A stretch of DNA of 18,009 nt from Desulfosporosinus sp. UBA5188 (GTDB lineage Bacteria > Bacillota > Desulfitobacteriia > Desulfitobacteriales > Desulfitobacteriaceae). Where the stretch lies: positions 1 to 18,009 of the forward strand of contig DHWG01000115.1 of the NCBI GenBank assembly GCA_002413075.1. Reading direction: 5' to 3'. Below, piece after piece: positions 7,886 through 14,665 of this stretch (its first letter is position 1; the number at the start of each line of letters is the position of its first letter). The translations under genes were made by a program, and so were the position numbers. The notes under the pieces are model-generated. The model did not search any database, was not told where the DNA came from, and was given only the letters and a program-made list of their open reading frames with translations.

Positions 7886-7958
7886 TAATAGCAACTCCTT
7901 CATATATATTAAAGACTCTTTATTAGATTCGAAATCTAATTTGTTGATCGTTGTATCG

Positions 7959-7985
7959 AACGAAGCGCCTAATAGGCGCTTCGTT
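7959..7985 (-). repeat. Perfect intercistronic hairpin between acyl-CoA dehydrogenase and thiolase, block B
   Basis: Perfect 12-bp stem AACGAAGCGCCT (7959-7970) with AGGCGCTTCGTT (7974-7985) around a 3-base loop, 32 bases after the acyl-CoA dehydrogenase stop. A second inverted repeat, ATTAGATT/AATCTAAT, follows at 7922-7940. No T-run follows the first stem on the minus strand. The placement matches the hairpins at 2746-2776 and 1209-1234, which suggests a conserved mRNA processing or stability element. Confidence 0.75.
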
Positions 7986-8016
7986 AATGTAACATTTGAT
8001 TCATTTAAGTGTATTA

Positions 8017-9156
8017 CTATTTAAGGATAAAACTACTGATTACTACACGTTGAATCTCACTGGTTCCTTCGTAGATCTCCGTAATTTTAGCATCTCGCAT
8101 CATGCGTTCAACCGGGTAATCGCGTGTATAACCATATCCACCATGAAGTTGAACGGCCATTGTCGTTACAGCCATAGCCGTCTCGGAAGCGAATAGTTTA
8201 GCCATTGCAGAAGCCTTACCAACCGGTTTATGTTCAGTTGCCAGATAAGCTGATTGATAGACTAGGAGGCGGGCGGCTTCAATTTGGGTAGCCATGTCAG
8301 CCAGTTTGAAAGCGGTGTTCTGTAATGCCGCAATAGGTGCTCCAAATTGTTCTCTTTCTTTGGTATATTTAACAGCCTGCTCATAAGCGCCTTGAGCAAT
8401 TCCTAAGGCTTGGGAAGCAATGCCGATTCTACCATAATCAAGCGTCATCATGGCAATTTTGAAGCCTTTTCCCTCTTCACCAAGCAGGTTTGCTGCAGGA
8501 ATATGGACATCTTCAAAAACTAATTCATAGGTGGCCGAAGAACGGATGCCCATCTTTTTCTCTTTTTTACCAAAGGAGAAACCTGGCGTTCCTTTTTCAA
8601 GAATAAAGGCGGCAATCCCTCTATTTCCTTTGCTCTTATCCATTTGAGCTGTGATGACATAAATGTCTGCATAATAGCCGTTTGTAATAAAGATTTTACT
8701 ACCGTTGATGACATACTCATCACCAACACGAACAGCCGTGGTACGAGTCCCAGAAGCATCTGAACCAGCCATAGCCTCTGTTAAACCGAAAGCACCAAGT
8801 TTTTCACCAGAACACAAAGGTGGTAAGAATTTTTTCTTTTGCTCTTCTGTACCAAACATAGCGATTGGGTTGGCACATAGGCTGGCATGGGCTGAAATGG
8901 TAACGCCTACGGACGCATCCACACGAGACAGCTCCTCTACCGTAATCGCATAAGAGATGTAGTCTGCTCCGACACCGCCGTATTCTTCAGGGAAGGTAAT
9001 CCCCGCAAGACCTAGTTCTGCAGCTTTCTTCCAGATCTCTTCCGAAAATTGTTCGTCCTCATCACGTTCTTCAGCACCAGGACCACATTCCTTCTCAGCA
9101 AAGTCACGAACCATTTTCCTCATCATGATATGGTCTTCAGTTAAATCAAAATTCAT
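8017..9156 (-). CDS. bcd: Short-chain (butyryl-CoA) acyl-CoA dehydrogenase, block B
   Basis: FAD-dependent crotonyl-CoA/butyryl-CoA interconverting enzyme of 379 aa, the standard family length. Its three-domain plan is visible: helical N-domain to about 115, beta domain with GLTEAMAGSDAS and KIFITNGYYAD, and helical C-domain with AVQLHGGYGYTRDYPVERMM. The catalytic base is E363 in IYEGTSEIQR. It is the paralogue of the block C enzyme, and both share the leader with GAGAGG upstream of the start. It lies 106 bases after crotonase. As with the other two copies, no electron-transfer flavoprotein genes accompany it, so the electron partner is encoded elsewhere. Its C-terminal SEIQRVVISSFILK is the closest match to the decayed stub at 1259-1331. 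Confidence 0.95.
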   Translation of the reverse strand: MNFDLTEDHIMMRKMVRDFAEKECGPGAEERDEDEQFSEEIWKKAAELGLAGITFPEEYGGVGADYISYAITVEELSRVDASVGVTISAHASLCANPIAMFGTEEQKKKFLPPLCSGEKLGAFGLTEAMAGSDASGTRTTAVRVGDEYVINGSKIFITNGYYADIYVITAQMDKSKGNRGIAAFILEKGTPGFSFGKKEKKMGIRSSATYELVFEDVHIPAANLLGEEGKGFKIAMMTLDYGRIGIASQALGIAQGAYEQAVKYTKEREQFGAPIAALQNTAFKLADMATQIEAARLLVYQSAYLATEHKPVGKASAMAKLFASETAMAVTTMAVQLHGGYGYTRDYPVERMMRDAKITEIYEGTSEIQRVVISSFILK

Positions 9157-9214
9157 TTAAATCCATCCTCTCGATTTTTATTAATATTTTTTATACGTAT
9201 CTGTTTTGAAGGGA

Positions 9215-9257
9215 TTCCTCTAAATAGACTTCAATTAATACTTTGGGGTTAGAGGAA
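9215..9257 (-). repeat. Inverted repeat in the crotonase/acyl-CoA dehydrogenase gap
   Basis: TTCCTCTAA (9215-9223) and TTAGAGGAA (9249-9257) form a perfect 9-bp inverted repeat with a 25-base loop, just after the crotonase stop. It is not followed by a T-run. It may shape or process the transcript; no function can be assigned from sequence. Confidence 0.45.
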
Positions 9258-9262
9258 CGATC

Positions 9263-10045
9263 TTATAGACCCTCAAAAACAGGTTTACGTCGTTCTAAAA
9301 ACGCTGAACAGCCCTCTTTTTGATCTCGTGTGCTAAACGTTAAAGCAAAAACTGCTGCTTCGTAGTCTTGCGCGCTGTCTAGGTCCATGTTGATCCCACG
9401 CTGAATAGCACTTTTACTTAACTGTACCCCAACTGGTGCACGCCCTGCAATTCGGTTGGCAAGCTTTAGAGCTTCTTCCAGAAGCTTGTCGGAAGGATAG
9501 ACATGGTTGACCAAGCCAATACGATAAGCTTCTTGGGCATCAATAATGTCTCCTGTAAATAGTAGCTCGCTGGCCACACCTGTACCGACTATACGGGGTA
9601 GACGCTGAGTGCCTCCAAATCCGGCTGTGAGTCCCAGGGTTACTTCCGGTTGACCAAATTTGGCAGTTTCACTCGCTAAACGTATATCACAGGACATGGC
9701 TAATTCGCAACCGCCACCTAAGGCAAATCCATTAATAGCGGCAATCACGGGTTGAGATAATAATTCCAGCTTACGAAAGGTTGATTGACCTAATTGAGCA
9801 AATCGTCTGGCTTCTAAGCCGTTCAACTCTTTCATTTGAGCGATGTCCGCGCCGGCTACAAACGCCTTTTCTCCACTACCTGTGAGTATGACCGCCTTGA
9901 CACTGGAATCCCTCCCTAGTTCATCGAACACAGTGGACAGTTCCGTCAGCGTGTCTGCATTTAAGGCATTTAAGGCTTTGGGTCGATTGATGGTTAGGAC
10001 GGCGATCGCACCGTTTTGTTCTAGAATAAGATTTTTGTACTCCAC
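9263..10045 (-). CDS. crt: Crotonase (3-hydroxybutyryl-CoA dehydratase / enoyl-CoA hydratase)
   Basis: Hydrates crotonyl-CoA to 3-hydroxybutyryl-CoA or the reverse. At 260 aa it is standard for the crotonase superfamily. The oxyanion-hole segment AFVAGADIAQM is at about 61-71. The two catalytic glutamates are E114 (GGGCELAMSCD) and E134 (FGQPEVTLGL), followed by GGTQRLPR; both are present, so this should be a true hydratase. The start is GTG at 10043-10045, supported by GGAGG seven bases upstream. It lies 48 bases after hbd. It is the only crotonase in the window: blocks A, C and D have none, so their pathways would depend on this gene or one elsewhere. Confidence 0.95.
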   Translation of the reverse strand: MEYKNLILEQNGAIAVLTINRPKALNALNADTLTELSTVFDELGRDSSVKAVILTGSGEKAFVAGADIAQMKELNGLEARRFAQLGQSTFRKLELLSQPVIAAINGFALGGGCELAMSCDIRLASETAKFGQPEVTLGLTAGFGGTQRLPRIVGTGVASELLFTGDIIDAQEAYRIGLVNHVYPSDKLLEEALKLANRIAGRAPVGVQLSKSAIQRGINMDLDSAQDYEAAVFALTFSTRDQKEGCSAFLERRKPVFEGL

Positions 10046-10093
10046 GGTATGTCCTCCTCATTATCACGAATTACTTCGCTACTATATTTTTCT

Positions 10094-10939
10094 TTAGGCG
10101 CCGTAGTTATAAAAGCCGCGGCCCGATTTCTTTCCAAGCCAGCCTGCTTTAACGTATTTACGGAGTAATGGACATGGGCGATATTTATCACCAAGACCCT
10201 CATGAAGCACTTCCATAATACTCAGGACGGTATCCAGTCCGATGAGATCGGCTAAAGCCAACGGGCCCATCGGGTGATTCATGCCTAACTTCATAACATT
10301 ATCAATGGACTCTACCGTTGCAATTCCCTCATAGAGCGTATAGACAGCTTCATTGAGCATGGGGATTAGGACCCGGTTTGCCACAAATCCCGGGTTATCA
10401 TTTACTTCCACCGGTGTTTTGCCCATTGCCAAGCTTAAGGTTTCGATTGTTTTATACACTTCGTCACTCGTGGCCAAGCCGCGAATAACCTCTACGAGCT
10501 TCATCACTGGAACTGGATTCATGAAGTGCATACCAATCACGCGATCAGGCCGTTTCGTGAACGCTGCGATCTCAGTGATCGGCAACGAGGATGTATTGGT
10601 TGAAAGTATGGTATGTTCTGGGCAAACAGCATCGAGTTCTGCAAATATTTTTGCTTTTATGGTCATATTTTCCACAGCGGCTTCGATGACTAAATCAGCC
10701 GTTGCAGCGTCTTTCAGCGAAATAGATTTTGTGATGCGTCCTAAGATGGCATCTTTATCTTCAGCAGAAAGTCTTCCTTTTTCAACGCTACGGCTGAGGT
10801 TCTTCGTAATAATTCCCATACCCCGCATGACGAACTCTTCCTTGATATCATTCAGAATGACAGAGTAGCCTGCTTGAGCAGCAACTTGGGCAATTCCTCC
10901 GCCCATTTGTCCAGCGCCTATTACCATGATTGTTTTCAT
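10094..10939 (-). CDS. hbd: 3-hydroxybutyryl-CoA dehydrogenase, block B
   Basis: Interconverts acetoacetyl-CoA and 3-hydroxybutyryl-CoA. At 281 aa it is the same length as the block C paralogue. The Rossmann motif GAGQMG lies at 8-13, with the catalytic S117, H138 (GMHFMNP), E150 and N188 in PGFVANR. GGAGGAG is five bases before the ATG. It is the first gene of block B. The leader to it is long, about 347 bases from the start predicted for the sigma-54 promoter at 11297-11312, with a possible short upstream frame at 11023-11052. Cofactor choice (NADH or NADPH) cannot be settled by eye. Confidence 0.96.
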   Translation of the reverse strand: MKTIMVIGAGQMGGGIAQVAAQAGYSVILNDIKEEFVMRGMGIITKNLSRSVEKGRLSAEDKDAILGRITKSISLKDAATADLVIEAAVENMTIKAKIFAELDAVCPEHTILSTNTSSLPITEIAAFTKRPDRVIGMHFMNPVPVMKLVEVIRGLATSDEVYKTIETLSLAMGKTPVEVNDNPGFVANRVLIPMLNEAVYTLYEGIATVESIDNVMKLGMNHPMGPLALADLIGLDTVLSIMEVLHEGLGDKYRPCPLLRKYVKAGWLGKKSGRGFYNYGA

Positions 10940-11296
10940 ATTTTCTCCTCCATTTTCTTTTTATACTTGGAACTAAATCAGTTGGGAATATCATCCCTAA
11001 CAAGGATCATCTGGAGGTGACCTCACAGCAAGTCCAATAACGCTCCGGTCATTAAATCGCTCCTTCACTTCTTTCTGTAATCAATGACCTGATTTGGCTT
11101 TCTGTCACATAGGCCATAACGATAACCGGTGCAATGGGAATCAGCTAATTTAATGGCTTCATATGAATTTACAGTGTATGCCATGGAGAGTAACGGACTA
11201 AGTCTCGCCTATTCAGCTCCGTTCCTATACGTTGAAACTATCATAGCCATAAAATTATTCTATTCCGAATCTACTGACTATTGAATAATATTATAA
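10940..11296 (-). other. Long 5' leader of block B, with a possible 9-codon upstream frame
   Basis: This non-coding stretch lies between the predicted sigma-54 start (near 11286) and hbd. Inside it, 11023-11052 reads ATG to TGA for the peptide MTGALLDLL, with AAGGAG (11060-11065) seven bases before the ATG. A 39-codon frame at 11065-11184 (MAYTVNSYEAIKLADSHCTG...) overlaps the same area but has no convincing ribosome binding site. The GAGGTCACCTC palindrome just after the short frame partly covers a CACCTCC anti-Shine-Dalgarno sequence. I recognise no known riboswitch. Confidence 0.35.
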
Positions 11297-11312
11297 TGCA
11301 ATTTTCGTGCCA
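11297..11312 (-). promoter_or_regulatory. Sigma-54 (-24/-12) promoter of block B
   Basis: The minus strand reads TGGCACGAAAATTGCA, an exact fit to the consensus TGGCACG-N4-TTGCW. GG and GC are ten bases apart. With the C of GC at -12 (11298), transcription would begin near 11286, an A. It points at the block B hbd and lies just downstream of a gene for a sigma-54 activator that has the GAFTGA loop, so the pairing is well supported. Confidence 0.92.
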
Positions 11313-11412
11313 AGCTATGATTTAGTTGTTTAATAAGGGTGATTTCAGCTATTCATAGGGGTTATCGTCTTTTTATCCGTTATAAATCCCATCAGTTCGT
11401 CGATCCAAAATG

Positions 11413-11430
11413 TGTGTACGTACGTTTACA
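11413..11430. promoter_or_regulatory. Candidate activator (enhancer) site 1
   Basis: TGTGTACGTACGTTTACA is an imperfect 18-bp palindrome with 7 of 9 pairs matched, of the form TGT-N3-CGTACG-N3-ACA. It lies about 100 bases upstream of the -24 element, a normal distance for a sigma-54 activator. The same pattern recurs once at 11482-11499. The pattern is seen directly; binding by the adjacent regulator is inferred. Confidence 0.65.
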
Positions 11431-11481
11431 ATTTATGACGTTTAATTGGCTCGTTAGTGGTTTTTCTGGCCTTATCGTCTA

Positions 11482-11499
11482 TGTCTACGTACGGATACA
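11482..11499. promoter_or_regulatory. Candidate activator (enhancer) site 2
   Basis: TGTCTACGTACGGATACA is the second copy of TGT-N3-CGTACG-N3-ACA, again with 7 of 9 pairs, 69 bases from site 1. The 20-bp windows around the two sites (11411-11430 and 11480-11499) match at 16 of 20 positions. It overlaps a perfect 12-bp palindrome GATACATGTATC (11494-11505). Nothing else is visible in the rest of 11313-11581. Confidence 0.62.
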
Positions 11500-11581
11500 T
11501 GTATCTGATGGTTTACGCTAAGAACCGCTCATATCTGAAAGTACAACAATATTTCATAAAAATGGTTGAAAATTTCGATAA

Positions 11582-13312
11582 TTAACGCAAATCATACCTT
11601 TTAAGCTTCTTATATAAGCCTGCTCTGGATAAGCCTAAAGATTTTGCCGTTTGAACTTTATTACCCTTGGCAGCATCAAGCGCCTTAATAAGGGCTTCTT
11701 TTTCCGCGGCAGCTAGAATTGTTTCCAATGACCCTTCGACAAAAGGGTGCGTTTCATCGTCGGCCAGGGTTTGCAAATAGCCTGGCAGGTGTTTCATTTG
11801 AATCTCTGAGCCGTCAAGCATATTAAAGGCCCTTTCAATGATATTTTCAAGTTCTCGAATATTACCTGGCCAGCGATGTTTCATCAATACGTTTTGCGTT
11901 TCTATAGTCATATTCGTTACATTTTGCTTGAACTGGAGATTGAATTTATTTAAAAATGTTTGCATTAGACTTTCAATGTCATCCTGCCTCTCTCGTAAAG
12001 GAGGAATCTTTAAGGTCACCACGTTTAACCGGTAATAGAGGTCTTCGCGAAATTGCTTGTCGCGAATCATCACTTCGAGATCACGGTTGGTCGCAGCCAC
12101 TAAACGCACGTCTATTTTACGAGGTTTGCTGCTACCTAAGCGTTCAACTTCTCGCTCCTGGATAACGCGTAATAACTTAGCTTGCATGACCATTTCCATA
12201 TCACCAATTTCATCAAGGAATATGGTCCCTCCATCCGCCAGTTCAAATTTACCCAGTTTGCCCCCTTTGCGGGCACCCGTGAAGGCCCCGTCTTCATAAC
12301 CGAACAATTCGGATTCGAGTAGATTTTCAGGAACAGCTGCACAGTTCACCGTAATAAAGGCTCCATGACAGCGAGCACTTTCCGTATGCAGTAGTTGCGC
12401 AAATAGTTCTTTGCCGGTCCCACTTTCTCCTCTTAATAGTACGGTAGAGCTGGATTTAGCGACTCGTTGCGCGGTCTGTACCAGAGAAGCCATCAGAGGG
12501 TTTTTTCCCCTTAGCAGATCTAGTGCAGGGCTGTTGGTTTGCAGCATGGTCTTTTTATAAAAATCCAGTTCGAAACGCAGGGAGTCAAATTTTTTCGTCA
12601 AGGCATAGAGCTCGTTCACATTTTTGAAAACGACCTTTCCCATAGCTCCAACAATATTACCATCTTGGATAATGGGAATTCTGCTAGCAATGATTTCATG
12701 ACCGTTTAAGTCATGAATATAGCCAAACACAGGTTGACCTGTTTCCAATACTTCAATGAATTTCGGGTTTTTATAAACTTCTGTAATATGTTTACCCATC
12801 ATATCATCCGGGCATTGGTGAAAAAAGCTGGCAAAAGCCTGATTGGTCATCGTTACAATGCCCTCTTTATTCACGACGATCAATCCATCATAGGCCGTGT
12901 TAAGAACGACCTCCAGAGTGCGTTGGAGTTGCTTGGTCTTCTCATGCTCGATCACTAAATTGTCCAGAAAATTTTGCAGAATCGTAATGTCTTGGAATAC
13001 CGCCACGGCTCCGACGAGTTCACCATGGCTATAGATTGGGGTACGATTACTTAATAAGACCGTATCCTTAACCTTAAGCTGCTGGCCTAACTCAGCAATT
13101 CCGTTTTCAAAGACTCGAAGTAGCCCAGTTTCAGGGAAATGAGCCGTAATCGACTGCCCTAATAAATTCCCTACGGGGATCCCCAATATATTAAAGACTG
13201 CGTCATTTGTGTAAATAATTTGACCTTGAGGGTTAACGGCAATAATGGCATTATTCGTATTGTCTAGAATTTCATCAAGGGTGATCGAGTTAATTTGTTC
13301 ATTGGGTAACAT
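11582..13312 (-). CDS. Sigma-54-dependent transcriptional activator, PAS-PAS-AAA+-Fis
   Basis: Bacterial enhancer-binding protein that senses a signal through PAS domains and remodels sigma-54 RNA polymerase by ATP hydrolysis. 576 aa. PAS 1 spans about 12-105 and PAS 2 about 133-230. The AAA+ domain spans about 265-505, with Walker A GESGTGKE (295-302), the sigma-54 contact loop GAFTGA (342-347), Walker B GGTIFLDEIGD (361-371) and WPGNIREL (481-488). A Fis-type helix-turn-helix lies near 532-575 (LGLSRAGLYKKLKRYDL). There is no receiver domain, so it is not a two-component regulator; a ligand such as an acyl-CoA, redox or small acid is possible but unproven. GGGAGGTG five bases before the ATG supports the start. 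It lies between block A and the block B sigma-54 promoter, which it most likely controls. Confidence 0.95.
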   Translation of the reverse strand: MLPNEQINSITLDEILDNTNNAIIAVNPQGQIIYTNDAVFNILGIPVGNLLGQSITAHFPETGLLRVFENGIAELGQQLKVKDTVLLSNRTPIYSHGELVGAVAVFQDITILQNFLDNLVIEHEKTKQLQRTLEVVLNTAYDGLIVVNKEGIVTMTNQAFASFFHQCPDDMMGKHITEVYKNPKFIEVLETGQPVFGYIHDLNGHEIIASRIPIIQDGNIVGAMGKVVFKNVNELYALTKKFDSLRFELDFYKKTMLQTNSPALDLLRGKNPLMASLVQTAQRVAKSSSTVLLRGESGTGKELFAQLLHTESARCHGAFITVNCAAVPENLLESELFGYEDGAFTGARKGGKLGKFELADGGTIFLDEIGDMEMVMQAKLLRVIQEREVERLGSSKPRKIDVRLVAATNRDLEVMIRDKQFREDLYYRLNVVTLKIPPLRERQDDIESLMQTFLNKFNLQFKQNVTNMTIETQNVLMKHRWPGNIRELENIIERAFNMLDGSEIQMKHLPGYLQTLADDETHPFVEGSLETILAAAEKEALIKALDAAKGNKVQTAKSLGLSRAGLYKKLKRYDLR

Positions 13313-13387
13313 TGCCGCACCTCCCGAATTTAACTATTACAAGTATTTGTTCGACAAAGTTGCGGTAATGCCTTTTTATTCGTATTA

Positions 13388-13420
13388 TTATGCCTTAGAG
13401 CGATCATCTAAAAGGCATAA
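13388..13420. repeat. Inverted repeat upstream of the regulator gene
   Basis: TTATGCCTT (13388-13396) and AAGGCATAA (13412-13420) form a perfect 9-bp inverted repeat with a 15-base spacer, about 76 bases before the regulator start. A further AATGCCTTT copy lies at about 13367. It could be an operator for the regulator gene or part of the block A transcript end. I see no sigma-54 promoter here. Confidence 0.4.
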
Positions 13421-13422
13421 GA

Positions 13423-13454
13423 CAAATCACTTCTTCCTACGGAGAAGTGATTTG
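13423..13454 (-). terminator. Hairpin after block A, possible weak terminator
   Basis: Perfect 12-bp stem CAAATCACTTCT (13423-13434) with AGAAGTGATTTG (13443-13454) around an 8-base loop, 37 bases past the block A acyl-CoA dehydrogenase stop. On the minus strand TCTTATGCCTTTT follows, an interrupted T-run, so termination would be partial. Some transcription from block A may therefore reach the regulator gene. Confidence 0.55.
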
Positions 13455-13490
13455 TGCTATATATTATCCCTGATAGTTGAACGAATTTCT

Positions 13491-14630
13491 TTAGGTCTTA
13501 AGGTGCTTTGCAACAACAATCCTCTGGATTTGATTAGTTCCCTCATAAATTTGCGTGATCTTCGCATCGCGCATATAGCGTTCAACCTTGTACTCCTTAC
13601 AATATCCATAGCCGCCAAAGATCTGCACCGCATCTGACGTCACCTTAACCGCGGTATCACTGGCAAACATTTTGGCCATGGAAGCTTGTTTAGCATAGGG
13701 TAGACCGGCCATTCGTAGAGAAGCTGCCTGATAGACGAGAAGTTTTGATGCTTCAATTTGGGTTGCCATGTCCGCTAGCATGAATTGAATGCCTTGAAAG
13801 TTGCCAATGGGTTGTTTAAACTGAACACGTTCTTGTGAATAAGCGAGTGCTGCTTCAAACGCCGCCTCTGCAATGCCCAAGGCTTGGGCTGCAATTCCGA
13901 TCCTTCCCCCATCCAATAGCGACATGGCAACTTTGAAGCCTTGTCCTACTGCACCCAAAAGGTTTTCAACGGGAACCATAGCATCTTCGAAGATCAATTC
14001 GCACGTTGCCGAGCCATGGAGACCCATCTTCTCTTCCTTATTACCAATTGTAAACCCTGGCGTGTCCTTATCGACCAGAAAACACGTCACTCCATGAGAT
14101 CCTTTAGAGCGATCTGTGGAGGCCATGACCAAATAGACTTCCGCGTAGCCGGCATTCGTGATAAAGCGCTTGGTTCCATTCAGGATGTAGTGGTCTCCCT
14201 TACGCTCAGCCGTCGTTTGAAGGCCCGATGCATCAGAACCAGCATTGGCCTCTGTTAAAGCAAACGCTCCGATAAATTCTCCACTGGCAAGCTTGGGCAA
14301 ATATTTCTGTTTCTGTTCGTCTGTCCCGAAATAGAGAATGGGGAACGATCCCACGGACGTATGGACTGCTAAGATCACTGCCGTTGAAGCGCATCCCTTG
14401 GCAATTTCTTCAATGGCCAAAATATAGGATAGGAAATCCGCACCCGCACCCCCGTATTCCTCGGGAAGAGGGATTCCCATGAGTCCAAGCTCACCCATCT
14501 TACGGATAGTCTGTAAAGGAAATTCATGGGTCTCATCGGTAATCATTGCTTGTGGAATGATTTCTTCCTGGACAAAATCTCGTACCATCTTCTGCATCAT
14601 CAACTGGTCCTCATTAAACTGAAAGTCCAT
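13491..14630 (-). CDS. Acyl-CoA dehydrogenase, block A (divergent paralogue)
   Basis: FAD acyl-CoA dehydrogenase of 379 aa oxidising a short or medium acyl-CoA to the 2-enoyl-CoA. It has GAFALTEANAGSDASG in the flavin/substrate region, KRFITNAGYAEV, and the catalytic base E363 in IYEGTNQIQR. It is clearly less similar to the block B and C enzymes than those are to each other, for example EEIIPQAMITDETHEF in the N-domain and VQIFGGYGYCKEYKVERYM near the C-terminus. Either it came by a separate route or it serves another acyl chain. GAAAGGGTG precedes the ATG. It starts 35 bases after the block A thiolase and is followed by a hairpin. The substrate is not known; no electron-transfer flavoprotein gene is adjacent. 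Confidence 0.93.
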   Translation of the reverse strand: MDFQFNEDQLMMQKMVRDFVQEEIIPQAMITDETHEFPLQTIRKMGELGLMGIPLPEEYGGAGADFLSYILAIEEIAKGCASTAVILAVHTSVGSFPILYFGTDEQKQKYLPKLASGEFIGAFALTEANAGSDASGLQTTAERKGDHYILNGTKRFITNAGYAEVYLVMASTDRSKGSHGVTCFLVDKDTPGFTIGNKEEKMGLHGSATCELIFEDAMVPVENLLGAVGQGFKVAMSLLDGGRIGIAAQALGIAEAAFEAALAYSQERVQFKQPIGNFQGIQFMLADMATQIEASKLLVYQAASLRMAGLPYAKQASMAKMFASDTAVKVTSDAVQIFGGYGYCKEYKVERYMRDAKITQIYEGTNQIQRIVVAKHLKT

Positions 14631-14665
14631 CCCTTACACCCTTTCTATGTCTGCTCCTTTATGAC

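Noticed and set aside
7886..7903. Upstream ATG giving a thiolase six residues longer
   Set aside because: The AAGGAG motif lies inside those codons and is placed for the ATG at 7885. The shorter form starts like other thiolases.
11339..11521. 60-codon plus-strand frame in the gap after the regulator gene
   Set aside because: No ribosome binding site, no recognisable protein, and it overlaps the enhancer-like palindromes upstream of the sigma-54 promoter.
12713..12958. Plus-strand frames opposite the regulator and the enzyme genes
   Set aside because: They are antisense shadows of well-supported genes, with no ribosome binding sites and no family resemblance.
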